64,000 bases of DNA from an uncultured Oscillospiraceae bacterium (lineage in GTDB: Bacteria > Bacillota > Clostridia > Oscillospirales > Oscillospiraceae): positions 21,758 through 85,757 of the forward strand of contig CAAFLG010000049.1 of NCBI GenBank assembly GCA_900763705.1, in the 5' to 3' direction. The notes beneath the pieces were generated by a model, which saw nothing but the letters and a program-made list of their open reading frames with translations, was not told the DNA's origin and ran no database searches. The translations under genes were made by a program, and so were the position numbers. Positions 1 to 7,950 of this stretch are shown one piece after another; the stretch's first letter is position 1; each line of letters opens with the position of its first letter.

Positions 1-27
1 TCGCGGCGATCCGCAATTCGCCGGCGC

Positions 28-49
28 AAAGTTAGTGTCGTTTAACTTT
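28..49. promoter_or_regulatory. Candidate operator upstream of the DtxR-type repressor
   Basis: Seen: a perfect 7-bp inverted repeat, AAAGTTA (28-34) and TAACTTT (43-49), followed by looser GTTA/TAAC elements near 58-76 and at 123-140 (TTTGGTTAG). Known: DtxR/IdeR operators are built from GGTTAG/CTAACC half-sites. Inference: autoregulation, or control of a divergent iron-transport gene left of the window. Confidence 0.3.
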
Positions 50-180
50 CGCCCGTAAGTTTAATCTCTCTAACCCATTTTGTCAAGAGGTTTTGTGAAC
101 ATTTTTTTAATGCTTGCAATTTTGGTTAGAGCATGTTAATCTGTGATTGACCTTTAACAATGAAGTTGGTGAAACCGCAC

Positions 181-549
181 ATGAAAATTCAAAAGGCATC
201 TGAAGATTATCTCGAATCCATGCTGATGATGAAAGAGCAGCACGGCTATATCCGCTCGGTCGACGTGGCCGACCATCTGGGCGTGACGAAGCCCAGCGTC
301 ACCTACGCGACCAAGCGCCTGCGCGAAAACGGCTACATTGAGATGGACCGCGACGGACTCATCACGCTGACCGACCGCGGCATGGCCATCGCCGCCAAAA
401 TGCTCGACCGCCACCACACGCTGACAGAATTTCTCGTCGCGCTCGGCGTGGACAAAAAGACCGCCGAGGAGGACGCCTGCAAGATCGAGCACGACATCAG
501 CCAGCAGACCTATGACGCGATCTGCGAGCACGCAAGGAAAACCACATAA
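181..549 (+). CDS. DtxR/MntR-family metal-dependent transcriptional repressor
   Basis: A 122-residue regulator that binds DNA when loaded with Fe2+ or Mn2+. Residues 1-70 form the winged helix-turn-helix (opening SEDYLESM, recognition segment VTKPSVTYATKRL). The rest is the helical metal-binding and dimerisation domain. Likely ligands are D9, E12, H78 or H79, C100, E103 and H104. The Cys-x-x-Glu-His pattern resembles iron-type DtxR more than MntR, which has Glu at the Cys position. There is no SH3 domain, so it is the short clostridial form. The start at 181 is preferred over the in-frame ATG at 160 because GGTGA lies 8 nt upstream and the family begins at MKxQ. Iron rather than manganese specificity is an inference. 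Confidence 0.88.
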   Translation: MKIQKASEDYLESMLMMKEQHGYIRSVDVADHLGVTKPSVTYATKRLRENGYIEMDRDGLITLTDRGMAIAAKMLDRHHTLTEFLVALGVDKKTAEEDACKIEHDISQQTYDAICEHARKTT

Positions 550-551
550 AC

Positions 552-579
552 GCCCCGGTCGGACTTTGCCGACCGGGGC
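552..579. terminator. Hairpin after the DtxR-type repressor gene
   Basis: An 11-bp perfect GC-rich stem (552-562 with 569-579) with a 6-nt loop, followed on the plus strand by a broken T-tract. It lies between convergent genes. Confidence 0.7.
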
Positions 580-605
580 TGGTTTTCCGTTTTGGAAGCG
601 TTTTT

Positions 606-1298
606 TCACATATTGAAGCGTCTGCGCGCTTCCTCGCGGAGCGACGGGACGCGGCGCACGATGCGCAGCGGGATGATGAGGCCGATGCAGATGACGGCGA
701 CCACGAGCGACCACGACGGCTCCCATGCCTGAAGGAAATAGCGGTCCATGCAGTACTCCACGCCGAGGGCGAGCAGCCCCACCGCGCCGATGCACATGGC
801 GAGGGTCGAAATGCGCGACCTTCTCCCGTCGCGCAGGAAAAAGCTCAGCAGGAACACCACGACGCAGGCCCAGAGCAGCATCGGCAGCGCAAGGCCGCGA
901 AACCACCGGCTGCCGTGCAGTGCGACGGAGATGATCCAAACGTAAATGCCGACGGCGGCCACATCTGCCGTCAGGCGGAAGAAGATCGGGATGCCGCGCG
1001 CGAGCATCGGCAGCGCAAACCAGATCCACAGCATCACCGCCGCGCCCGCAACATAGAGCGACCAGGGGTGCGCGGTCGCGAGAATGAGATTCAGCAGCCC
1101 GCAGCAGAGCGATACCGAGGCGAGCATCGCCGTGAGCAGCAGCGCCGCCGCGCGCCGCGAGGCGGGCGGGACCTCGGCGGGCTTGGTTGGAAAATAGCGC
1201 AGGGCCGTTTCATCCGGCTTCCACGCGGGCGTGCCGCAGAGCGGGCAGCGCGATGCGTCGGGTGCAAGCTCCACGCCGCAGTTGACACAGTATGACAT
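606..1298 (-). CDS. Zinc-ribbon membrane protein, DUF6320-like
   Basis: A 230-residue protein. The N-terminus is a zinc ribbon with two Cys-x2-Cys knuckles (YCVNCG and CPLCG, about residues 4-22). The remainder is strongly hydrophobic with about six predicted membrane segments, ending in a basic tail (RRVPSLREEARRR). The start at ATG 1298 has GAAGGAA upstream; the codon before it is an alternative TTG. It follows the acyltransferase gene by 21 bp on the same strand, so the two are probably co-transcribed. Function is unknown. As I recall, DUF6320-type proteins accompany condensation-type acyltransferases and alpha/beta hydrolases in gut Clostridia, which suggests a membrane partner in acyl or ester metabolism. 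That role is inferred from context only. Confidence 0.75.
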   Translation of the reverse strand: MSYCVNCGVELAPDASRCPLCGTPAWKPDETALRYFPTKPAEVPPASRRAAALLLTAMLASVSLCCGLLNLILATAHPWSLYVAGAAVMLWIWFALPMLARGIPIFFRLTADVAAVGIYVWIISVALHGSRWFRGLALPMLLWACVVVFLLSFFLRDGRRSRISTLAMCIGAVGLLALGVEYCMDRYFLQAWEPSWSLVVAVICIGLIIPLRIVRRVPSLREEARRRFNM

Positions 1299-1319
1299 CA
1301 AATTCCTTCTTTCGATCGT

Positions 1320-2594
1320 TCAGCGGTTGCTCTCCACGCGCACGGGAATACCCGCGCGCACAAGAAAGCGGAAAAAGTCGCGCTCGGTGTCCGTCTCCGC
1401 CTGTGTGCCGGCGAAGGTGATCTCCATGGTGTCGCCGTAGCTGATGGACGCGCAGTGGCAGCGCGGCACCGTCGCCTGTCCGAGGATGACCTCCGCCCCG
1501 CGGATGTGCTCAGCCATCTCCGGCGGCACGGTAAAAGCTCCCGGATTGGTATAGGTGCAGGAATAGGGCCGCACGCCGTGCAGACGGTAGTTGAGCGCCA
1601 TGACGGGATTTTTGAGCGCAACCGGCACAAGGCGCAGCGCAAAATTCTTTGTAAAGCGGACGTTTCCCGTAAACGCCGCCTGCAATTCCTGACGGTTGAT
1701 GTGCAGCTTCATAAAATGGCGCACCTGCGAGACGATCTCGGGAAAGGTGTAGTCGCCGAGCGCGGGGTCGATATAGGGGCGCACCGTAGTAATAAAGTTT
1801 CGCAGCGTTTCCGACGGGAACCAGCCGCGCAGGTTGATGGGCACTGCCAGCGCCACGGGGCGCAGGCGGTAGGGTTTCTCGCGCTTCTGCTTTTCCAAAA
1901 TGACGTAGATGAGTACGGCGGAGAGATACTCGGTGATGGACGCGCCGTACTTTTTCGCTTCCTCGCGCAGCTTTGAGAGCGGCACGAAGCCCATCGTCAC
2001 ATGGAAGGTATAGAACGGCTCGGGCGTGCCGGTATTCTGATAGGCCTTGGGCTGGCGGTGCAGGCCGAGGGCGTACTTTCCCGCGTAGCGGGCGTAGGCA
2101 TCCTCCAATTCTTCCTCGCGCGGCGTTTCATCAAGGTCGAGCACGCCGTTCCCCGCCGGGATATCAAGCCCCGTCTGGCGCAGATACTCGGCAAGCAGCG
2201 TGCGGAAAAAGACGATCGCGCCGCCGCCGTCAGAGAGGGCATGGAAGACCTCGAGCGAGATACGGCTGCGGTAATAGTAAAAGCGCACGAGCCAGCCGTT
2301 GTCCTCCTTGAAGCGCACGGGCTGGCAGGGATCGGACACATCCTCTTTCAAATAAGGGCCCGGCGCGGTGTTCGGCTCAAGATAGTACCAGAACGCACCT
2401 TTGCGGATGCGCACGGCAAAGCTCGGAAAGCGCGGCATACAGCGGTCGATGGCGCGCTGGAGCGCGGCGGGGTCGACGTCCTTTTCCATCAGGGCGGAAA
2501 AGCGGTAGATGGCGGAGTATTCCTCCTTTTGCAGCGCGGAATATAAAATGCCCGCGTTGTCGAGCCGGTACCATTTGCTGTTCGGCCTTGCCAT
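1320..2594 (-). CDS. Condensation-like (alcohol acetyltransferase family) acyltransferase
   Basis: A 424-residue protein of the CoA-dependent acyltransferase/condensation superfamily. The active-site motif HALSDGG (HxxxDG type) follows a beta strand in SRISLEVF, about one third into the protein, and a GFVPL-like segment precedes the second half-domain. Known family members move acyl groups to alcohols or amines; the substrate here cannot be read. The start at 2594 (MARPNSKW) is chosen because GGAGAGG stands 9-10 nt upstream. The longer in-frame reading to 2732 has no ribosome site and would run past its own promoter at 2634-2662. It is divergent from the hydrolase gene and probably forms an operon with the zinc-ribbon membrane protein. 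Confidence 0.8.
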   Translation of the reverse strand: MARPNSKWYRLDNAGILYSALQKEEYSAIYRFSALMEKDVDPAALQRAIDRCMPRFPSFAVRIRKGAFWYYLEPNTAPGPYLKEDVSDPCQPVRFKEDNGWLVRFYYYRSRISLEVFHALSDGGGAIVFFRTLLAEYLRQTGLDIPAGNGVLDLDETPREEELEDAYARYAGKYALGLHRQPKAYQNTGTPEPFYTFHVTMGFVPLSKLREEAKKYGASITEYLSAVLIYVILEKQKREKPYRLRPVALAVPINLRGWFPSETLRNFITTVRPYIDPALGDYTFPEIVSQVRHFMKLHINRQELQAAFTGNVRFTKNFALRLVPVALKNPVMALNYRLHGVRPYSCTYTNPGAFTVPPEMAEHIRGAEVILGQATVPRCHCASISYGDTMEITFAGTQAETDTERDFFRFLVRAGIPVRVESNR

Positions 2595-2633
2595 TGCCTC
2601 ACCCCTCTCCTTGCAGTTGCTCATTTGCACCGT

Positions 2634-2662
2634 ATTGTAGCACAAAGCGCCGCGTGCGGCAA
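2634..2662 (-). promoter_or_regulatory. SigA-type promoter of the acyltransferase operon
   Basis: On the minus strand TTGCCG (2662-2657), a 17-bp spacer and TACAAT (2639-2634). It confirms that translation must begin downstream, at 2594. Confidence 0.6.
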
Positions 2663-2746
2663 GGAAGACGATGATTTTCCTTTTCTTTTTTACAAAAATA
2701 TGATACGCTGAAGCAAAACTGGAATTCTGCATCGCAGGAGGCGCCT

Positions 2747-3688
2747 ATGGAATCGAAGCTGCACATCATCCGAAAAAAGAAAAGCGAGGCGGAGCGCGCG
2801 CGCCTCGACCCGCTGATGCGTGCGCTCAAGGCGCTGCACAGCGCCGGTGCGCCAGAAAGCATGACCGCCGAAGAGCTTGAGCATCAGCGCCGCAGTCAGG
2901 AGGTCCTCGGCAAGCTGACTGCGCCGATGACGGGCATGGATTACGAGGAATTTGCCCTCTCGGGCATGAGCGCGGCGTGGACGCGGCTCAAGGCCCCCCA
3001 CGGCAGCCGCCATGCGATTTTATACTGCCACGGCGGCGGCTACACGAGCGGCAACCTCGGCTATTCGCGCGTACTGTCGTCCAAGCTCGCGCATGCGACG
3101 GGCTACGATGTGCTGAGCTTTGAATACCGCCTCGCGCCCGAGTTTCCCTATCCTGCCGCCGTTGAGGACGCGCTGCGCGCGTGGGACTATCTGATGCTCC
3201 AGGGCTACGGCGCGCACGATATCGTCCTCGCGGGTGACAGTGCGGGCGGCAACCTTGCTCTCGTGCTCTGCAGCCGCCTCAAGGCGGCGGGCCGCAAGCT
3301 CCCCGGCGCGCTCATCCTGATGTCCCCGTGGACGGACATGACGATGTCGGGCAAATCGTACACAGAGCGCGCGGAGATCGACCCGATGCTCACGCCCGAG
3401 TACATCGAGGCCGTGCGCCTCGCCTACGCCGCGGGGCGGGACTACCGTTCGAGCGACCTATCGCCGCTCTTCGCCGACTTCGCAGGCTACCCGCCGACGC
3501 TCATCCAGGTCGGCGATCACGAGATCCTGTATTCGGATTCGGAGCAGCTCTATCAGGCGATGAAGCGCGCCAACATCTCCTGCCGCCTGCAGGTCAGCGA
3601 GGGGATGTGGCACGTATTCCAGATGTTCCCGATGCGAAAGGCGGCGGCCGCGATAGAAAATGTCGCGCGTTTCCTGCTGGAACAGTAA
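2747..3688 (+). CDS. Alpha/beta hydrolase, hormone-sensitive-lipase (HSL) family esterase
   Basis: A 313-residue serine hydrolase that should cleave short-chain carboxylic esters. The oxyanion-hole motif HGGG is at 95-98, and the nucleophile elbow GDSAGGN at 163-169 makes S165 the nucleophile. D257 (VGDHE) and H289 (GMWHV) complete the triad in the expected order. Residues 1-85 form the helical cap region. No signal peptide is seen, so the enzyme is cytoplasmic. The start has GCAGGAGGCGCCT upstream. It is divergent from the acyltransferase across about 150 bp, so the pair may make and break the same ester; this is an inference from context. Confidence 0.88.
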   Translation: MESKLHIIRKKKSEAERARLDPLMRALKALHSAGAPESMTAEELEHQRRSQEVLGKLTAPMTGMDYEEFALSGMSAAWTRLKAPHGSRHAILYCHGGGYTSGNLGYSRVLSSKLAHATGYDVLSFEYRLAPEFPYPAAVEDALRAWDYLMLQGYGAHDIVLAGDSAGGNLALVLCSRLKAAGRKLPGALILMSPWTDMTMSGKSYTERAEIDPMLTPEYIEAVRLAYAAGRDYRSSDLSPLFADFAGYPPTLIQVGDHEILYSDSEQLYQAMKRANISCRLQVSEGMWHVFQMFPMRKAAAAIENVARFLLEQ

Positions 3689-3700
3689 AAAATCATTGAC

Positions 3701-3737
3701 AGGATGGGCGTCCTTTTTGAAAAGGGACGCCCATCCT
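3701..3737. terminator. Long hairpin after the hydrolase gene
   Basis: Arms of about 16 bp (start AGGATGGGCGTCC, return GGACGCCCATCCT) enclose a very short loop. T-rich sequence lies only on the minus-strand side, so on the plus strand it may act mainly as a 3' stabilising hairpin. Confidence 0.55.
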
Positions 3738-3799
3738 GCGCGCAGGAAAACGCCTTCTCCTTCGGTTGGAAAAAAATGCAGGTTTTTTTGAAAAAACTC

Positions 3800-3827
3800 T
3801 TGACAAGAGGCCGCCGCGTGCTATAAT
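3800..3827 (+). promoter_or_regulatory. Full-consensus SigA promoter of the T-box/trpXYZ operon
   Basis: TTGACA (3800-3805), a 16-bp spacer and TATAAT (3822-3827). Both hexamers match consensus exactly. Strong constitutive initiation fits control by attenuation in the long leader that follows. Confidence 0.85.
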
Positions 3828-3849
3828 TCAGCCAACAAGTAAAAAGCTT

Positions 3850-4130
3850 CAAACCTATGAGGAAGAGAAGTAGCCGATGCTGGCAAGCGCAAAGAGAGTC
3901 CCGGGTGGTGTGATCGGGGCGGCGGACGGTCGGTGAATGGACTTCGGAGGGCGGATCGAACGGCGAGAGCCAAGTAGAGACCGACGGGTATCCCACCCGT
4001 TATCCATCGGGGCGCGTATGATGGTGCGCGTAAGCGAGCGGGCGTTTTCTAAAGCGTCAATTTGGGTGGTATCGCAGAAGTTGGATGACTTTTGTCCCAT
4101 GTAGATGGGATGAAGGTCTTTTTTCTTTTT
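3850..4130 (+). ncRNA. T-box riboswitch with tryptophan (UGG) specifier
   Basis: This 5' leader senses uncharged tRNA. Stem I begins near 3857 with the GAAGAGAAGTAG element. The specifier loop reads GTGAATGGAC, placing the UGG codon at 3938-3940 behind the usual GAA. The T-box core AATTTGGGTGGTATCGCA is at 4059-4076, and its UGGU would pair with the NCCA end of uncharged tRNA. The terminator follows: stem 4087-4099 with 4106-4118, including G-U pairs, then a T-rich run at 4119-4130. Known: T-boxes read through when the matching tRNA is uncharged. The downstream importer is therefore predicted to be induced by tryptophan shortage. This leader accounts for the 500-bp stretch without a gene at 3689-4200. 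Confidence 0.9.
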
Positions 4131-4200
4131 ATTCCTCCTGTTCCGGCAAAACGGGATCTCATCTGCCACTCAAAATCAAATCAATTTGGAGGAAAGCAAA

Positions 4201-5229
4201 ATGAAAAACAACATGGTAAAGAAGTTCCTGACCCTGGCCCTCGCCGGTGCGATGACCCTGTCTCTCGCCGCGTGCGGCAGCAAGACGGACAATGGCGGCA
4301 GCGATGCCCAGCAGGAATCCGAGAACGGCAAGACCTACAAGGTTGCCATCATCAAGCAGCTTGACCACGCTTCCCTCGACGAGATCGCGAACGCCGTGGC
4401 CGCCGAGCTCGACAAGATCGCAGCCGACAATGGCGTGACCATCGAGTACGACATCACCTCGGGCCAGAACGACCAGACCATCTTAAAGCAACTCTCCGAT
4501 CAGGCGATCGCCGATCAGGTCGACGCCATCATCCCCATCGCAACGACCGCCGCGCAGATCGCCGCCCTCTCCGCCGAGGACAGCAAGACCCCCGTTGTCT
4601 ACGCCGCCGTCTCCGATCCCGAGGCCGCAAGCCTGACAGGCATCGACTATGTGACCGGCACGAGCGACGCGCTGAACACCGGCTTCATCATGGACATGCT
4701 GTTCGCCCAGAATCCTGACGCCGCGAAGATCGGCCTGCTCTACTCCCTCTCCGAGCCCAACTCCACCAAGCCCATCGCCGACGCGAAGGCCTATCTCGAC
4801 GCCAAGGGCATCGCGTACGTTGAGCAGACCGCGAACACGAACGACGAAGTCGTCGCTGCCGCTTCCGCGCTGATCGCCGACGGTGTGGACGCCGTCTTCA
4901 CCCCGACCGACAATGTCATCATGGCCGCCGAGCTCGCCATCTACGAGGACCTCGCCAAGGCCGGCATCCCCCACTACACCGGTGCCGACTCCTTCGTTCG
5001 CAACGGCGCTTACGCCACCTGCGGTGTGAACTACACCGACCTCGGCGCCAAGACCGCCGACCTCGCCTACTCCGCCATCACCGACGGCATGGACGCCATG
5101 GAAGACTACTACCTGATCGACGGCGGCATCATCACCGTCAACACCGATACTGCCGCCGCGATGAGCCTTGACTACTCCTGCTTTGACAGCATGGGCACCG
5201 TCGTTGAGGTCACGACCAGCAAGGACTGA
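4201..5229 (+). CDS. trpX: ABC transporter substrate-binding lipoprotein, TrpX type
   Basis: A 342-residue extracellular binding protein. A lipoprotein signal peptide ends in the lipobox LAAC (lipidated C25). The mature part is a periplasmic-binding fold of the COG2984 type, starting TYKVAIIKQLDHASLDE. It is the first gene after the T-box, with permease and ATPase following on the same strand, a complete importer. The COG2984 family has no fixed substrate by sequence; tryptophan is inferred from the UGG specifier. The start at ATG 4201 has GGAGGAAAG upstream. A stem-loop separates it from the permease gene, common where binding protein is needed in excess. Confidence 0.85.
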   Translation: MKNNMVKKFLTLALAGAMTLSLAACGSKTDNGGSDAQQESENGKTYKVAIIKQLDHASLDEIANAVAAELDKIAADNGVTIEYDITSGQNDQTILKQLSDQAIADQVDAIIPIATTAAQIAALSAEDSKTPVVYAAVSDPEAASLTGIDYVTGTSDALNTGFIMDMLFAQNPDAAKIGLLYSLSEPNSTKPIADAKAYLDAKGIAYVEQTANTNDEVVAAASALIADGVDAVFTPTDNVIMAAELAIYEDLAKAGIPHYTGADSFVRNGAYATCGVNYTDLGAKTADLAYSAITDGMDAMEDYYLIDGGIITVNTDTAAAMSLDYSCFDSMGTVVEVTTSKD

Positions 5230-5252
5230 TCCTCATTCCCAACAATGTACTG

Positions 5253-5284
5253 CCGTCCCCAGGCTTTTCGCCGGGGGCATCGGC
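5253..5284 (+). promoter_or_regulatory. Intercistronic stem-loop between trpX and trpY
   Basis: A GC-rich hairpin (GTCCCC-a-GGC, loop, GCC-g-GGGG) without a T-run. In solute-binding-protein operons such hairpins commonly stabilise the upstream message. That role here is an inference. Confidence 0.4.
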
Positions 5285-5303
5285 CTGAAAGGAGACTTTC
5301 CCC

Positions 5304-6212
5304 ATGCTCATCATCACGCAGACCGCCCTTGAGCTGGGCTTCCTCTACGCCCTGGTCGCAATGGCGCTGTTTTTAAGCTACCGCATCCTCGACATCGCCG
5401 ATCTGACGACCGACGGCTGCTTTGTCCTCGGCGCGGCCGTATCCGTCACGGTGACCGCCGCGGGACACCCCATCCTCGCCATCTTCGCCGCGATGCTCGC
5501 CGGCGCGTGCGCGGGCTTTGTCACCGCGTTTTTACAGACGAAGCTCGGCGTGCCGTCCATCCTCGCCGGTATCGTCACGAACACCGGCCTCTATACCGTG
5601 AATCTCATGGCCATGGGCTGGAAATCCAACCAGAGCCTGCTCGGCGGCAAGACCGTCTTCACGATGCTGCGCGAGACCGGCATCGGCGGCGAGTGGTACG
5701 AGCTGCTGCTCGCAGCGTTTGTCACGCTTCTGGCCGGTCTTCTGCTGGTGCTGTTTCTCGGCACGCGCATGGGTCTTTCCATCCGCGCCACGGGCGATAA
5801 CCCCGACATGGTGCGTGCCTCATCCTTGAATCCTTCCTTCACCGTCACGGTGGGGCTGTGCCTTGCCAACGTCCTCACGGCGCTCTCCGGCGCGGTCGTC
5901 GGCCAGTATCAGAAGACCGTCGACATCAACTCCGGCACGGGCATCGTTGTCATCGGCCTTGCCTGCCTCATCATTGGCGAGACGCTGCTCGGGCGCAGAA
6001 GCGTCAAAAAGGGTGTCATCGCCGCCATCCTCGGCTCCATCGTCTACCGCTTCATTTACGCCATCGTCTTCTACACGAAGATCGTGCCCGTCGAGTGCCT
6101 CAAGCTCCTGACGGCGGTCATCGTGGCGCTGGCCATCGCCTCGCCGAGCATCCGGAAGTGGGCGGCGTTCCAGAAGCGCAAAATGACAGCCAAGCGGAAA
6201 GGAGGCGTGTAA
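5304..6212 (+). CDS. trpY: ABC transporter permease, TrpY type
   Basis: A 302-residue integral membrane protein with about eight hydrophobic segments. The family-typical opening is FLYALVAMALFLSYRILDIADLTTDG, given here only as a description of residues about 13-38 (key: R-I-L-D-I-A-D-L-T-T-D-G). A conserved RATGDNPDMVRA loop near residue 160 probably contacts the ATPase. It belongs to the COG4120 permeases related to branched-chain and sugar importers. AAAGGAGA precedes the start. The stop is 1 bp before the ATPase start, so the two are translationally coupled. Confidence 0.85.
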   Translation: MLIITQTALELGFLYALVAMALFLSYRILDIADLTTDGCFVLGAAVSVTVTAAGHPILAIFAAMLAGACAGFVTAFLQTKLGVPSILAGIVTNTGLYTVNLMAMGWKSNQSLLGGKTVFTMLRETGIGGEWYELLLAAFVTLLAGLLLVLFLGTRMGLSIRATGDNPDMVRASSLNPSFTVTVGLCLANVLTALSGAVVGQYQKTVDINSGTGIVVIGLACLIIGETLLGRRSVKKGVIAAILGSIVYRFIYAIVFYTKIVPVECLKLLTAVIVALAIASPSIRKWAAFQKRKMTAKRKGGV

Positions 6213-6213
6213 A

Positions 6214-7011
6214 ATGCTGGACATTCAGAGCATTTCCAAAACCTTTAACCCCGGCACCGTGAACGAAAAGAAGGCTCTTTCTTCTCTTTCGCTGCACTTA
6301 GACGAGGGCGACTTTGTCACGATCGTCGGCTCGAACGGCGCGGGCAAGTCGACGCTCTTCAACGCCATCGCGGGCAGCTTTTATGTCGATGCGGGCAGCA
6401 TTTCGCTTGCCGGCAAGGACATCACCTTCACTCCCGAGCATGAGCGCTCCCGCCGCATTGGGCGGCTCTTTCAGGACCCCCTGCGCGGCACCGCGCCGAA
6501 CATGACGATCGAAGAAAACCTCGCGCTCGCGTACCTGCGCGCAGCGCACGGCAATCCCTTCAGCCGTATCAGCAAGAAGGACAAGGCTTTCTTCGCCGAG
6601 CAGCTCAAGCAGCTCGACATGGGCCTCGAAAGCCGCATGAAAAGCCCCGTGGGGCTGCTCTCCGGCGGCCAGCGTCAGGCGCTCACATTGCTGATGGCGA
6701 CGATGGTGCCGCCGCAGTTGCTGCTCCTTGATGAGCACACCGCGGCGCTCGACCCCGCAACGGCGGAAAAGGTGCTTGCCCTCACCCGCCGCGTTGTGGC
6801 AGAGAGCCATATCACCTGCCTGATGGTCACGCACAACATGCATCAGGCGCTCGAACTCGGCAACCGCACGCTGATGATGTCGGACGGACACATCGTGCTT
6901 GATGTTTCCGGCAGCGAACGCGCGGGCATGGGAGTCGACGACCTCATCGCACGCTTCAAGGCGGGCGCGGGGCACGAACTCGACAACGATCGCATCCTTC
7001 TATCGGAATAA
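6214..7011 (+). CDS. trpZ: ABC transporter ATP-binding protein, TrpZ type
   Basis: A 265-residue ATPase driving the importer. Walker A GSNGAGKS is at 39-46, the signature LSGGQRQ near 148, Walker B LLLLDEHTAALD near 168-179, and a switch histidine in VTHNMHQALE. His replaces the usual Pro after Asp-Glu of Walker B, as is common in COG1101 ATPases that pair with COG2984/COG4120 partners. The gene closes the T-box operon; a strong terminator follows directly. Confidence 0.88.
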   Translation: MLDIQSISKTFNPGTVNEKKALSSLSLHLDEGDFVTIVGSNGAGKSTLFNAIAGSFYVDAGSISLAGKDITFTPEHERSRRIGRLFQDPLRGTAPNMTIEENLALAYLRAAHGNPFSRISKKDKAFFAEQLKQLDMGLESRMKSPVGLLSGGQRQALTLLMATMVPPQLLLLDEHTAALDPATAEKVLALTRRVVAESHITCLMVTHNMHQALELGNRTLMMSDGHIVLDVSGSERAGMGVDDLIARFKAGAGHELDNDRILLSE

Positions 7012-7019
7012 ATCCAAAC

Positions 7020-7058
7020 CCTCCGCCTTTCCCCATGGAGCAAGGCGGAGGTTTTTTT
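7020..7058 (+). terminator. Terminator of the trpXYZ operon
   Basis: A 10-bp perfect stem CCTCCGCCTT/AAGGCGGAGG with a 12-nt loop, followed by seven T. Confidence 0.92.
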
Positions 7059-7081
7059 CACAAACAGGCGATTTTGTCCGC

Positions 7082-7110
7082 TTGAGGCGCGCTTTGATCC
7101 GTGCTATACT
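7082..7110 (+). promoter_or_regulatory. SigA-type promoter of the acyl-ACP thioesterase gene
   Basis: TTGAGG (7082-7087), a 17-bp spacer and TATACT (7105-7110). It rules out the longer in-frame GTG start at 7101. Confidence 0.65.
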
Positions 7111-7145
7111 TTTGTTACAAAATCTGCATCAAAGGAGAAGCGCAC

Positions 7146-7886
7146 ATGGAGAGCATTTTTGAGCGGGAGATCATTGTGACGCCCGACTACTGCGACGCGT
7201 CCGGCGCGCTGTCGCCGTTGGCGGCATTTACAATCTTTCAGGGCATCGCCGCGCAGCACGCGGAGGCGCTCGGCATCGGCGGCAGGGCAATGGCGCAAAA
7301 GGGCAGATTCTGGCTCACCGTCCACACGCGCGTCGACCTTTTTGCGCGCGCAGAGATGATGGACTCTCTGACGGTGCGCACCTGGGCGGAAGCGTGCAGC
7401 GAGCGCGATGTGCGCACCTACCGCAGCTATACGCTCTCGCGCGGCGAGACGCTCATCGCCCGCGGCAAGACCGAGTGGGCGGTCCTGGGGCCGGATAAGC
7501 GGGTCATCCGCTTTTCTGACTACGGCTTTCCCGAGGACTATTCCTTCCAAGCGGAAAGCGCCATTCCCGATACTTTACAGCGCTTCCATGAAAAATTCAC
7601 CGAGGATGACCTCTTCTCGCGCTACACCGTGCGCCCGACGGACATTGACCTCGGCCGCCACATGAACAACGTCGCCTATGTGCGCCTGCTTCTCGACTGC
7701 TTTACGGCGCAGGAGCTTGCCAGCGGAAAGATCCGCTCGGTAGAGCTGCACTTTTCGACCTCCTGCTTTGAAGGTGAAGAGCTGACAGTCTATCGAAAAC
7801 TGCACGATAACGGCACCTGCCGCATCGGTATCGTGAAAGCGGACGGCAAGACGGCCTCACAGGCCTGTGTAACGCTTGCAACATAA
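7146..7886 (+). CDS. Acyl-ACP thioesterase
   Basis: A 246-residue double-hotdog thioesterase (acyl-ACP thioesterase family) that would release free fatty acids from acyl carrier protein in the cytoplasm. The N-terminal hotdog starts FEREIIVTPDYCDASGALS and carries RFWLTVHTRVDLFARA. The second starts near residue 155 and has the family motif DIDLGRHMNNVAYV, where Asn and His line the active site. Length is normal. The start ATG has AAAGGAGAAG upstream. It is a single-gene unit with its own promoter, convergent with the next thioesterase across a shared bidirectional hairpin. Confidence 0.85.
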   Translation: MESIFEREIIVTPDYCDASGALSPLAAFTIFQGIAAQHAEALGIGGRAMAQKGRFWLTVHTRVDLFARAEMMDSLTVRTWAEACSERDVRTYRSYTLSRGETLIARGKTEWAVLGPDKRVIRFSDYGFPEDYSFQAESAIPDTLQRFHEKFTEDDLFSRYTVRPTDIDLGRHMNNVAYVRLLLDCFTAQELASGKIRSVELHFSTSCFEGEELTVYRKLHDNGTCRIGIVKADGKTASQACVTLAT

Positions 7887-7942
7887 AAAATCCCCCACGG
7901 ACGGCGGCGCGTTCCCGCGCCGCCGCTCATGGGGGGGGATTT
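7885..7942. terminator. Bidirectional terminator between two thioesterase genes
   Basis: An outer A-tract/CCCCC to GGGGG/T-tract pairing surrounds an inner stem GGCGGCGCG (7903-7911) with CGCGCCGCC (7916-7924). Poly-A and poly-T flanks serve both strands. Confidence 0.85.
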
Positions 7943-7950
7943 CATCTCCT

